Part shown: positions 44,012-51,873 of the stretch, piece by piece | Position numbering within the stretch: position 1 is the stretch's first letter | Layout: every line of letters begins with the position of its first letter | Source of the DNA: Pueribacillus sp041725775 | Lineage (GTDB): Bacteria > Bacillota > Bacilli > Bacillales > UBA6769 | Direction: 5' to 3' | Length of the DNA stretch: 64,000 bases | Assembly (NCBI RefSeq): GCF_041725775.1 | Contig: NZ_JBEUEL010000009.1 | Location: 1 to 64,000 of the forward strand | Notes under the pieces: generated by a model | What the model saw: only the letters and a program-made list of their open reading frames with translations | What the model was told of the DNA's origin: nothing | Databases searched by the model: none | Translations under genes and position numbers: made by a program

Positions 44012-44025
44012 CCTATATTCGTAGA
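44012..44025 (-). promoter_or_regulatory. CCTA-N6-TAGG motif (site 7b)
   Basis: CCTATATTCGTAGA, one mismatch, beginning exactly 40 bp from site 7a as in the 16040/16080 pair. Confidence 0.55.
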
Positions 44026-44320
44026 GATAAATTAAACTTCATATCCAATGTAATCAAGTTTGTATAGTGACAACTACAAGCTCATGAACAAAAATAAAAG
44101 GATTTAGGTTTTGTTGTGCAATAAGTGATACCAATGGTTTGAAAAAGCTTTTGAACAAGTTGTATGGAACATTATTTGAACCTAGCATATGCGCACCCTT
44201 AAGACCGATTACATTCTGCGGAAACGAAAATGGCACCGACGATCTAAGATAAAATTTTTCGAGTGTTCAAATTACAAATGTGAGACATAAACATTTCACT
44301 TTTGTTCGTAAGTTTCTCGG

Positions 44321-44833
44321 TTACTGTTGCAAATGCCGAAGTAGTTTTTCTTCTCCAATAAGTTCTAAATAGCGAGGATACAAAGAAAACGCAGGCGTAA
44401 TTTTCGGTAATAACTGCAACGCTTTCTTCTTTGAACCGTTTGTGCGAATTTTACCTGTTATGAGTGCGATAGGTACACTAATTTGTCCGCCCCAAAACTG
44501 ATGTGCAACGTCACCAGTTGTTTGAACGATCAAATCAGGTTTTGTCGGTGACTTTCCTTGAATGACTGAAAAATTTTCACCCTCTTTTACATTCCTCGCA
44601 TCAATGGTTACAATGACATCTGGATCCGTAATCCGAAATTCAAATACCATATTAATATTGCGAATTCTTCTGCCAATTGCGTTAATTTTATCGACTTCAT
44701 CGCCATCCTCATAATACGCCGGATGATTCCCCCACCATTGACGTAAATCTTCAATCGATCGCGGTCGTGATGGTACTTTCATAAACTCACCAATCACATT
44801 ATACGCATGCTCTGCATTCCGAAATACTGGCAT
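44321..44833 (-). CDS. SCP2-like protein, extended form
   Basis: 170 residues from the second ATG (44833), which has AAAGGAG 9 bases upstream; the first ATG abuts it. The C-terminal ~110 residues look like a divergent SCP2 domain: FEFRITDPDVIVTIDARN, PDLIVQTTGDVAHQFWGGQ, ALITGKIRTNGSKKKALQLLP. The N-terminal 60 residues are unfamiliar. It stands alone upstream of the TetR region, on the same strand. Probable role in binding a hydrophobic ligand; a third SCP2-type protein in 10 kb. Confidence 0.8.
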   Translation of the reverse strand: MPVFRNAEHAYNVIGEFMKVPSRPRSIEDLRQWWGNHPAYYEDGDEVDKINAIGRRIRNINMVFEFRITDPDVIVTIDARNVKEGENFSVIQGKSPTKPDLIVQTTGDVAHQFWGGQISVPIALITGKIRTNGSKKKALQLLPKITPAFSLYPRYLELIGEEKLLRHLQQ

Positions 44834-45419
44834 GTTTAACATCTCCTTTTCACTGGTCTTTATAAACTATTGAAAGCCAAGGAAACTTGCAACCCCTATT
44901 TTTAACGGGTAAATATAAATGGATCCGACAAACATACAAAAAAAACTGAAATATTGAGCAATTTAGTCACACAAAAATTTTTTATATCGAAAAAAGTACA
45001 AGCTTCTAGAATTTCGATTTAAAAAAGCAAACAAATTTAAAACAAAATGAAAATCACTATTGCTTTTTCAAGAACGTAACGACTAATATAGGAAGTTTCG
45101 ATGTTATAGTGTCATGGCAACATTGTTGTCTGGTCGATTTCGATGATAACAAGGAGAAATGGGCGAATGAATGGTGAAAAATATGCTGGGTGAGATTGAG
45201 ATGAAATGACTTCTTCATTAGTTTATAAAATTTAAAAATGAAGATTCCTAAGAAGCAAAGTTGCCAAGAGAAATGCTGACTAGGAGAAAGATTCATTGAC
45301 CACTCTATGACGTTGAAAAGGGAATTTTTGCAATCATCGCTAAAAACTCCAGTTATCGATCGTGGTAAAGACAAAAAATCAGCACCATTTTAAAACACGG
45401 GATTCATAAAAAGAAAAAA
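44834..45419. other. AT-rich stretch without convincing gene
   Basis: No ribosome binding site or recognisable protein is seen. A minus-strand frame at 45057-45374 has no start signal and improbable composition. Short plus-strand peptide-like pieces around 45100-45300 are interrupted by stops and may be a decayed gene. Confidence 0.5.
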
Positions 45420-45450
45420 GGTTAACACGCTTTACTCCTACATGTTAACC
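45410..45450 (-). terminator. Terminator of sda
   Basis: GGTTAACA (45420-45427) pairs with TGTTAACC (45443-45450), overlapping the sda stop codon, followed on the minus strand by TTTTTTCTTTTT. Confidence 0.85.
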
Positions 45451-45599
45451 ATCTCTTTATTTTTAACATTCACATACTTCTCTAGCCCTCGTTGCCGAAT
45501 GGCTTTTGCTAACAATTCAATAAAATTCTTTTCTAATTTAAGTTTTATTGATTGTTCGTAGCTTTCAATTAGGTCTTGGTCGTTTAAATTCTCAAACAA
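45438..45599 (-). CDS. sda: Sda-like sporulation checkpoint protein (KinA inhibitor)
   Basis: 53 residues from a TTG start at 45597-45599 with AAAGGAGG just upstream. The segment LNDQDLIESYEQSIKLKLEK followed by NFIELLAKAIRQRGL matches, from memory, the helical hairpin of B. subtilis Sda (LSDELLIESY, then NRDFIELIENEIKRRSL). Sda binds the dimerisation domain of sporulation kinases such as KinA and blocks phosphorelay signalling when DNA replication is disturbed. The C terminus is about seven residues longer than the 46-residue B. subtilis protein. It has its own terminator and a 7-bp inverted repeat upstream. No clear DnaA boxes were seen nearby, unlike the B. subtilis promoter. Confidence 0.88.
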   Translation of the reverse strand: MFENLNDQDLIESYEQSIKLKLEKNFIELLAKAIRQRGLEKYVNVKNKEMVNM

Positions 45600-45629
45600 C
45601 CTTCCCCCCTCCTTTCAGTGATAACTTTA

Positions 45630-45650
45630 TTGGACACCCCTTATGTCCAA
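45630..45650 (-). promoter_or_regulatory. Inverted repeat upstream of sda
   Basis: TTGGACA-CCCCTTA-TGTCCAA, a perfect 7-bp inverted repeat 30 bp before the start codon. It could be an operator or a leader hairpin. Confidence 0.5.
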
Positions 45651-46448
45651 ACTTAAAAAGTTAATCCTAACTAAAAGTTTATATTTATATATGTAAGTCC
45701 CAAAAAAAGGGAAAGTTAGTTAGCTTTTTTAATGGCATTCCAAGCTACTATTCAATTACTAAAGTTATAGTTAAATAGAATGCACCTAAGTCTTGTCCAC
45801 TTTACTTTAAGCCAAGAGTCGATTGATAAATTTGATATATACATTATTATATAAAAAGGAATTTAGTCTATTTTCATATGTCCTATTACCTACGAGGTTA
45901 CCGAAAAATAATTTAAACACAACATTTTTAATTATAACGTTGAAAACGCAGATGTAAAGTCTTTCCATCCAATTGTAAAAAATTAGTTGATTATAACTAG
46001 CAATATAAATCCACAACAGACTTAAGTCATACTCATTTATATGAAACATTATACCTATATTTTCTTCAAAAAAATATGGAAACCGTGTTGTTTCGACGCA
46101 TTTTTTAACTTTATTTTAAAAAAGAGGGCAATAAGATAGAATATTTGAAATTCTTACTGTATATTACAAATTTTTACTATATTGGCCTTTTGTGCCAATT
46201 ATAGTGCAATAGAAATATTTTGTCGATAGCTATTTTAAATTTTTTAAAAGATCTTCGTATTTTTGTATGAAAATACAAAAATCTTGAAAAAACAATACGG
46301 GAAAATATTTGGATGGCGGGATGTTAGAAGGTGCGTGTAAAGTTGAATTCATATGGAAGATATGCTGACACTTGAAAAAAGTAATGCGTGAAACTGATCA
46401 GTATTTTTCAAGGTAAAAATGAAGATGAAACTATGTTCGTATCAACTT
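45651..46448. other. AT-rich region with no supported gene
   Basis: Very AT-rich, with many stops in all frames. An 80-codon minus-strand frame (45807-46049) has no ribosome binding site and implausible composition. I see no RNA gene or mobile element. Confidence 0.5.
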
Positions 46449-46997
46449 TCAAATAGGTTCTGTTTCACTATACCGAAAACTGAGATGGTACCAAAACGTC
46501 AAATTAATTATAGCATGAGTTTCAATAACTACATTTCTAATATATTTATCCAAGTTATCAGAAAGCCCATATACATCAAGGTTTAGGTCAATGTTCAAAT
46601 GGTGTGCTATTGTGTAAATAACAACAAGGAATGCTTCATTATTTTTAACGTATGGGTTTTCTTTTACTGAGAAATCATCGTTATCCACAGTGTTTAATAT
46701 ATACATTTTTACTTTATTAAATAAAGTGTCTTCACAATAAAAAGGGACACTACTGATTACTTTTCTTTTAATATTTTCAATTGAGACCTCGTTTACAACC
46801 TTTCCATCATATAGAAAGTTTCTATTGCCAATTAATTCATTTTGTTTAGTAACAATTATAAAATGTGTTCCTTCAACTGCTAATTGATTAATTATCCCTA
46901 TTAATTCATTGTATGAACTTGCTTCAGCATATAATTCAGGTAATTCAATAATTACTAGCCTTATCTTATCGATCACTTTAACCGAATTGACTATCAC
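46449..46997 (-). CDS. Hypothetical protein, possible ATPase fragment
   Basis: 182 residues from a GTG start without a good ribosome binding site; stop codons lie in frame just upstream. The segment RLVIIELPELYAEASSYNEL followed by THFIIVTKQNEL resembles the Walker B strand and following sensor strand of ABC-type ATPases, but no Walker A motif exists in the fragment. The rest is Asn/Ile-rich and unfamiliar. Base composition is lower in GC than the flanking operons, suggesting acquired DNA. It may be a truncated remnant. Csn2 of CRISPR systems was considered and not supported: there is no cas gene or repeat array. Confidence 0.5.
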   Translation of the reverse strand: MIVNSVKVIDKIRLVIIELPELYAEASSYNELIGIINQLAVEGTHFIIVTKQNELIGNRNFLYDGKVVNEVSIENIKRKVISSVPFYCEDTLFNKVKMYILNTVDNDDFSVKENPYVKNNEAFLVVIYTIAHHLNIDLNLDVYGLSDNLDKYIRNVVIETHAIINLTFWYHLSFRYSETEPI

Positions 46998-47173
46998 GTT
47001 ATTTCATTAAACAATACCTTCATGCTCTCCACACATTATCAATATCCAAAAAAGTGATACAACAAATCATTTTTAATTGATGCTTACCTTATAGACGTAA
47101 GTTTAGTTAAAATGTAACATAGCCAATATAAGATATGATTACTGGTTATACTATTTTTTTAAAGGAGGTCACT

Positions 47174-48244
47174 ATGCTCTCTTCTACATTCACAAAAAAA
47201 CTAAACATTTCATACCCCATCATCCAAGCTCCGATGGCTGGTGGGATTACGACGCCTGAACTTGTTGCTGCGGTATCAAACGCTGGTGGACTCGGTTCGA
47301 TTGGGTCAGGGTATATGACGCCAGATGCACTCTGCGAAGTCATTCAAAAGACGAAGGATCGGACTGACCAGCCTTTTTCAGTTAATTTATTTGTTCCATC
47401 GGATGACGAAGTGACGTATTCACGAGAAGAACTTAAAGAGGCTGCTCAATTGCTACACCCTTTCTATACTGAACTTGACATAGAGATTCAAGAACTGCCC
47501 ACTGACTTTGAAGAGCCTTTTGAAGAGTTGATTGATGTTGTGATTGATGAAGGAGTTCCTATTGTTAGTTTTACATTTGGTATCCCTAGTGAAGAAACGG
47601 TTTCGAGGCTAAAACGAGCTGGTGCCTTTGTCATTGGTACAGCGACGACAGTCAATGAAGCGATCCATTTGGAAAAAGCGGGGATGGACGCGATTGTAGC
47701 TCAAGGAAGCGAAGCGGGCGGTCATCGCGGTACATTTTCAACGTCATATGAACAGGCAATGGTCGGCACAATGGCACTCGTTCCCCAAGTTGTCGACCAT
47801 GTGACAGTTCCGATCATTGCCGCTGGCGGGATTATGGATGCGAGAGGCGTTCTTGCCGCCGAAGTTCTTGGAGCATCTGCGGTCCAGCTTGGCACTGCCT
47901 TTCTTACATGCGAAGAAAGTGGTACGAATCCAATTCACCAAAAAACAATTTTGGAAAGTTTTGAAGATAGTACAGTTGTGACAAATGTATTCTCGGGTAA
48001 GCCTGCACGTGGGATTCATAACTATTTTATCGAACAAATGAATGATTATGAAGACGCGATTCCTGCGTATCCTTTTCAAAATACATTGACACGTGCGCTT
48101 CGAAAAGAAGCTGGAAAGCAGCAAAATATTCAATTTATGTCGCTTTGGGCGGGTCAAGGTGCACGCCTAAGTAAAAAAACGAAAGCTGTCGATCTCATCA
48201 ATTGGATTGTGCGAGAATATGAAAAGCTCGTTGCAAAAAAATAA
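47174..48244 (+). CDS. Nitronate monooxygenase / FabK-like FMN enzyme
   Basis: 356 residues from the ATG at 47174, preceded by AAAGGAGGTCACT; an earlier ATG at 47135 has no ribosome binding site. TIM-barrel FMN protein: YPIIQAPMAGGITTPELVAAVSNAGGLGS, AQGSEAGGHRG, AAGGIMDARG, SAVQLGTAFLTCEES. These are marks of the 2-nitropropane dioxygenase/nitronate monooxygenase class, which detoxifies nitronates. FabK enoyl-ACP reductases are related, but the His of the QGSEAGGHRG loop favours nitronate monooxygenase. It is soluble and monocistronic. Confidence 0.88.
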   Translation: MLSSTFTKKLNISYPIIQAPMAGGITTPELVAAVSNAGGLGSIGSGYMTPDALCEVIQKTKDRTDQPFSVNLFVPSDDEVTYSREELKEAAQLLHPFYTELDIEIQELPTDFEEPFEELIDVVIDEGVPIVSFTFGIPSEETVSRLKRAGAFVIGTATTVNEAIHLEKAGMDAIVAQGSEAGGHRGTFSTSYEQAMVGTMALVPQVVDHVTVPIIAAGGIMDARGVLAAEVLGASAVQLGTAFLTCEESGTNPIHQKTILESFEDSTVVTNVFSGKPARGIHNYFIEQMNDYEDAIPAYPFQNTLTRALRKEAGKQQNIQFMSLWAGQGARLSKKTKAVDLINWIVREYEKLVAKK

Positions 48245-48341
48245 CCCTTTCTAATATACTTTTTATGTTAAAAATACATTTTTTTAAAAACGATGGGAAA
48301 TATAATACTGAACAACATTTTTCTTAGAAAGGATGACAACA

Positions 48342-48689
48342 ATGGATAGAGACTTTACAAATAAGGACGAAAGCATCGAATTGGAGCGCATTGAGAAAAA
48401 AATGGATGCAATGAGCCCTGAGAAGAAAGACGACATTCTTGATAATTTTAACCGCTTTAGATCGTATTTAAAAGATAAAGTTGATATGGGCGAAAGAATG
48501 GGAATGGATGAGCATCAGCTTGCTTCTGCAGCTGAAAAAGTCGCTAATTATTTAGCTCGCAATGAAGAGCCACAAAACCGTGAACAACACCTTTTAAAAG
48601 AAATGTGGCTTGTTGCGGATGATGATGAACGTCATAAACTTGCCCATATACTTGTGAGAATGGTTGACCAATCCAAAGGAACACATTAA
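48342..48689 (+). CDS. DUF3243-family protein (YmfJ-like)
   Basis: 115 residues from the ATG at 48342 (AGAAAGG 8 bases upstream; an ATG at 48333 touches it). The segment LDNFNRFRSYLKDKVDMGERMGMDEHQ, here split over several helices, and VANYLARNEEPQNREQ with HKLAHILVRMVD match DUF3243, known as YmfJ in B. subtilis, with an N-terminal extension of ~25 residues. Function unknown. A strong terminator follows. Confidence 0.85.
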   Translation: MDRDFTNKDESIELERIEKKMDAMSPEKKDDILDNFNRFRSYLKDKVDMGERMGMDEHQLASAAEKVANYLARNEEPQNREQHLLKEMWLVADDDERHKLAHILVRMVDQSKGTH

Positions 48690-48696
48690 TTGATAC

Positions 48697-48729
48697 AGGC
48701 AGAGCGAATATCATGCTCTGCCTTTTTTA
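48697..48729 (+). terminator. Terminator of the DUF3243 gene
   Basis: AGGCAGAGC (48697-48705) pairs perfectly with GCTCTGCCT (48715-48723), followed by TTTTT. Confidence 0.9.
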
Positions 48730-48756
48730 TGTAAGAAACGGTTTCAATACACAAAG

Positions 48757-49590
48757 TTAGATTTTGCTCGCCTCCAATAATGATTCCGATGTCGCTCCAA
48801 TTCTTTCATATGTAGCATGTAACTCTTGCATACTTGCGTTATGTTCTTCAGTAAAAGTTGCAATTGTTTGAGTTGATTCGTTCATCATCTCAATTGCTTC
48901 TTGAATCACTTGGAGTTGTTTTTCGATTTCAAGGACGCGATCGTTACTATTTTCGGCTAAGTTACGAATTTCTTTCGCGACGACATTGAAACCTTTTCCC
49001 TGCTCCCCCGAGCGTGCTGCTTCAATCGAAGCATTTAAACCGAGAATGCTGGACTGTTTCGCAATTCCTCTAACAAGACCTAAAATTGAATAAATGTTTT
49101 CGATTTCAGCTTTCATTTTTTCCGATTGCGCTGAAAGCTCTTGAAGCCGAACAGCGATATCATTTGAAGCCGAGAGCATTTCTTCTGATGTTGCTGACAT
49201 TTGCCGGACCGATGTCCCTAGTTCATTAGCTCCGTTACGAAGCATATCAACTTTTTCAATAGAAGTAACTGCACTGATCACTCCAACTACCTCGTCACCG
49301 TCAAAAATCGGTTGAGCCGTTGCGATATACGGGATACCGAGTACTTCTGCTCCAACTTCCCTCTTCATGAACTTTCCCGTTCGCAAAACTGTGTACGATA
49401 AAATTCCTTTTAGCTCTTCCATCGAAGTGCCAACTTCAATGTTCAAATCAATCGTCTTTCCTGGTAATGCGTGTTCAACTTTCTCTTGGCTATACAGATA
49501 AAGGCAAGTATCTTCATGAAACGTTTTCTGAAAGTCTGCCATTGCATCTTTGATAAGTTTTAACTTTGGATGCAATCTTTTCACCCCCAT
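48757..49590 (-). CDS. Soluble methyl-accepting chemotaxis-type protein
   Basis: 277 residues without membrane helices. Residues ~1-110 are a small PAS/GAF-like sensory region (TCLYLYSQEKV ... GIPYIATAQPIFDGDEVVGVISAV). Residues ~115-277 are an MCP signalling coiled coil with the hairpin tip variant SSILGLNASIEAARSGEQGKGF and VVAKEIRNLAENS. The module is short, like B. subtilis YfmS. It should signal to CheA/CheW from the cytoplasm. The start is uncertain: ATG at 49590 or a TTG five codons later behind GGGGGTGA. Confidence 0.88.
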   Translation of the reverse strand: MGVKRLHPKLKLIKDAMADFQKTFHEDTCLYLYSQEKVEHALPGKTIDLNIEVGTSMEELKGILSYTVLRTGKFMKREVGAEVLGIPYIATAQPIFDGDEVVGVISAVTSIEKVDMLRNGANELGTSVRQMSATSEEMLSASNDIAVRLQELSAQSEKMKAEIENIYSILGLVRGIAKQSSILGLNASIEAARSGEQGKGFNVVAKEIRNLAENSNDRVLEIEKQLQVIQEAIEMMNESTQTIATFTEEHNASMQELHATYERIGATSESLLEASKI

Positions 49591-49728
49591 GTTTATCTCT
49601 TATTCTAGTATAATATACAATTTTCGGAAAAATTAGTTCCTTTTTGCTATATTTTCAATATGATTGTCAAAAGATGAAGAGTTTGTGATACTAAGAAAAG
49701 TGGCTACTGTTTATAGTGAGGGATCACA

Positions 49729-50313
49729 ATGACATACGTACAACTTTTTATTGCTTTTTTTCGGTCAGGCATTCTCGGGTATGGCGGTGGGCCAGCTGCA
49801 ATACCACTCGTTTACCGAGAAGTTGTTGACACGTATAAATGGATGAATGATACAGAATTTAGTGACGTGCTCGCACTTGCGAATACATTGCCTGGACCAA
49901 TTAACACAAAAATGGCTGGCTATATTGGCTATCGTGTCGCTGGTTGGCTTGGGATGCTTGTTGCGGTGTTTGCCACCGTTATTCCGACAGTCGTTCTCAT
50001 GGTTGTCTTACTTGTTTCCCTTTCATCTTTTAAAAATATAGATATCGTTGAAGGAATGACAAAAGGAGTTGTGCCCGTCGTTGGTGTATTGATGGGCGTC
50101 TTAACGTGGGGATTCATTACTCAATCGACCAAAAAGCTTGGTCTGATCGCGGCTAGTCTCATGATTGGAGCGAGTCTTCTCCTTCTAGAATTTTTCGGGT
50201 TACATCCCGGATTTTTAATCATTGCCTTATTACTATTCGCACTATTGAAAAAAGATAAAAAAGAAGATTCTAGCGATGATCCAACGAAAGAAAAAGGAGT
50301 TCAATCTCGATGA
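49729..50313 (+). CDS. Chromate transporter, N-terminal-type half
   Basis: 194 residues with about five to six membrane helices. Carries the chromate transporter (CHR family) signature FFRSGILGYGGGPAAIPLV and LALANTLPGPINTKMAGYIGY. It overlaps the next gene by 4 bp (ATGA); the pair encodes the two half-size CHR proteins that together replace the fused ChrA transporter, exporting chromate (or related oxyanions) across the membrane. Ribosome binding site GAGGGA. Confidence 0.92.
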   Translation: MTYVQLFIAFFRSGILGYGGGPAAIPLVYREVVDTYKWMNDTEFSDVLALANTLPGPINTKMAGYIGYRVAGWLGMLVAVFATVIPTVVLMVVLLVSLSSFKNIDIVEGMTKGVVPVVGVLMGVLTWGFITQSTKKLGLIAASLMIGASLLLLEFFGLHPGFLIIALLLFALLKKDKKEDSSDDPTKEKGVQSR

Positions 50314-50840
50314 TTTATTGGCACATTTTTCTCGCATTTTTTATTCCAGGTATTCTTGGATACGGAGGCGGACCCGCATCAATCCCATTAATTGAACAAG
50401 AAGTTGTCGGTCGTTACGCTTGGTTAACGACAAAAGAATTTGGGGAAGTTCTAGCCATTGGTAATGCCTTACCTGGTCCGATAGCAACGAAAATGGCTGG
50501 CTATATTGGCTATGAAGTGGCGGGGATACCTGGTGCGTTCGTCGCTCTTTTTGCTACGGTTGCGCCATCCTTGCTCCTCATGATTTTTCTACTCGGAATT
50601 TTATATAAATTTAAAGATTCGCCGAAAGTGCAACGAATGACGGCTTACGTTCGACCTGTTATCGCTGTATTACTTGGTGTATTGACGTATCAGTTCTTTT
50701 CGCAATCCGTCATTGAATCTGGTGTTTGGCATTCACTATTTTTGATTGCTGCGAGTTACTATTTGCTTGAAAAACGAAAAATTCACCCTGCGTTTGTTAT
50801 CAGTGGTAGTCTTGTCTATGGAGCAATCTTTTTATCATAA
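50310..50840 (+). CDS. Chromate transporter, second half
   Basis: 176 residues with five to six membrane helices and the same signature, FFIPGILGYGGGPASIPLIEQE and LAIGNALPGPIATKMAGYIGY. Paralogous to the upstream half. Split CHR pairs work only together, in opposite membrane topologies. AAGGAG precedes the ATG. A bidirectional terminator follows. Confidence 0.92.
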   Translation: MIYWHIFLAFFIPGILGYGGGPASIPLIEQEVVGRYAWLTTKEFGEVLAIGNALPGPIATKMAGYIGYEVAGIPGAFVALFATVAPSLLLMIFLLGILYKFKDSPKVQRMTAYVRPVIAVLLGVLTYQFFSQSVIESGVWHSLFLIAASYYLLEKRKIHPAFVISGSLVYGAIFLS

Positions 50841-50844
50841 TAAA

Positions 50845-50870
50845 AAACTCCGCTATATCTGGCGGAGTTT
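50845..50870. terminator. Bidirectional terminator between chromate transporter and meaB
   Basis: AAACTCCGC (50845-50853) pairs with GCGGAGTTT (50862-50870), with A and T runs on both sides, between convergent stops. Confidence 0.9.
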
Positions 50871-51873
50871 ATTTTTGGTTATCGTAGATTTCCATTATTT
50901 TCTTAACTGCAGCTGCTGGTGATAATTCAGCATGAAGAACATTGGAACGAATGTGAGGCAATTGTTTTTTCACTGCTTCATTTTCGAAAAAACGACGCTT
51001 TAATTCATCTTCTATCATCCAGTCCACCCACTCTAGTAGTTGTTCTTTCCGTCTTCGTTCAAACACACCTGAATCTTTCGTCACTTCTTCAAATTTTAAA
51101 ATGACATCCCAAATGCCACGAATATTGTCACCTGTCATTGCTGAACACGTGAATGCTTTCGGTTTCCAGCCTTCCGTCGGCGATTGCAAAAAATATAAAA
51201 TACGATTATATTCGGCTCGCGCCTGCAATGCTCGCTGCTTGTTGTCACCATCGGCCTTGTTAATAAAAATAGAATCAGCTAGCTCCATGACACCTTTTTT
51301 CATTCCTTGAAGCTCATCGCCTGCACCAGTAAGTGCAATAACGAGAAAGAAATCAACCATTGAGCGAACAGTGACTTCGTTCTGTCCGGTTCCGACAGTT
51401 TCAATAATGATGACATCAAAGCCAGCCGCTTCGCAAATGAGCATCGTTTCACGCGTTTTTCGAGTCACTCCGCCGAGCGTACCACCTGAAGGAGACGGTC
51501 TGACGAAAGCTTTTGGATTGCGTGCAAGCTTCTCCATTCGTGTTTTATCACCGAGGATGCTCCCACCTGTTACAGTTGAGCTAGGGTCTATCGCGAGAAC
51601 GGCAACCTGATGCCCATCATCGCAAAGCATCGATCCAAACGCTTCAATGAGTGTGCTCTTTCCCGCTCCAGGAACACCTGTTATTCCAATGCGTATGGAG
51701 TTACCTGTGTGTGGCAATAACTTTTTTAATACTAGTTCTGCAAGCTCACGATGTTTTTTTGCATTGCTTTCGATAAGCGTTATTGTACGGGCTACCATCA
51801 CACGATCACGAGAGAGCACTCCTTCTACGTAGTCATCAACGGTGAACGGTCTATGTCTTTTTTTCTTTGTCAT
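50869..51873 (-). CDS. meaB: MeaB, methylmalonyl-CoA mutase-associated GTPase
   Basis: 334 residues. P-loop GITGVPGAGKSTLIEAFG, Walker B-like IIIETVGTGQNE, IDPSS switch and NKADGDN guanine specificity motif identify the MeaB/ArgK G3E GTPase. It protects and reactivates methylmalonyl-CoA mutase and gates adenosylcobalamin loading. The start overlaps the mutB stop by 4 bp, as expected for its partner role. Its place at the end of the TetR-mutA-mutB operon is typical. Confidence 0.95.
   Translation of the reverse strand: MTKKKRHRPFTVDDYVEGVLSRDRVMVARTITLIESNAKKHRELAELVLKKLLPHTGNSIRIGITGVPGAGKSTLIEAFGSMLCDDGHQVAVLAIDPSSTVTGGSILGDKTRMEKLARNPKAFVRPSPSGGTLGGVTRKTRETMLICEAAGFDVIIIETVGTGQNEVTVRSMVDFFLVIALTGAGDELQGMKKGVMELADSIFINKADGDNKQRALQARAEYNRILYFLQSPTEGWKPKAFTCSAMTGDNIRGIWDVILKFEEVTKDSGVFERRRKEQLLEWVDWMIEDELKRRFFENEAVKKQLPHIRSNVLHAELSPAAAVKKIMEIYDNQK

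Noticed and set aside
45057..45374. 105-codon minus-strand frame
   Set aside because: No ribosome binding site, improbable His/Cys/Phe-rich composition, no similarity recognised.
46449..46997. Csn2-like CRISPR protein
   Set aside because: Only a general ATPase-like pattern; no cas genes and no repeat array in the window.
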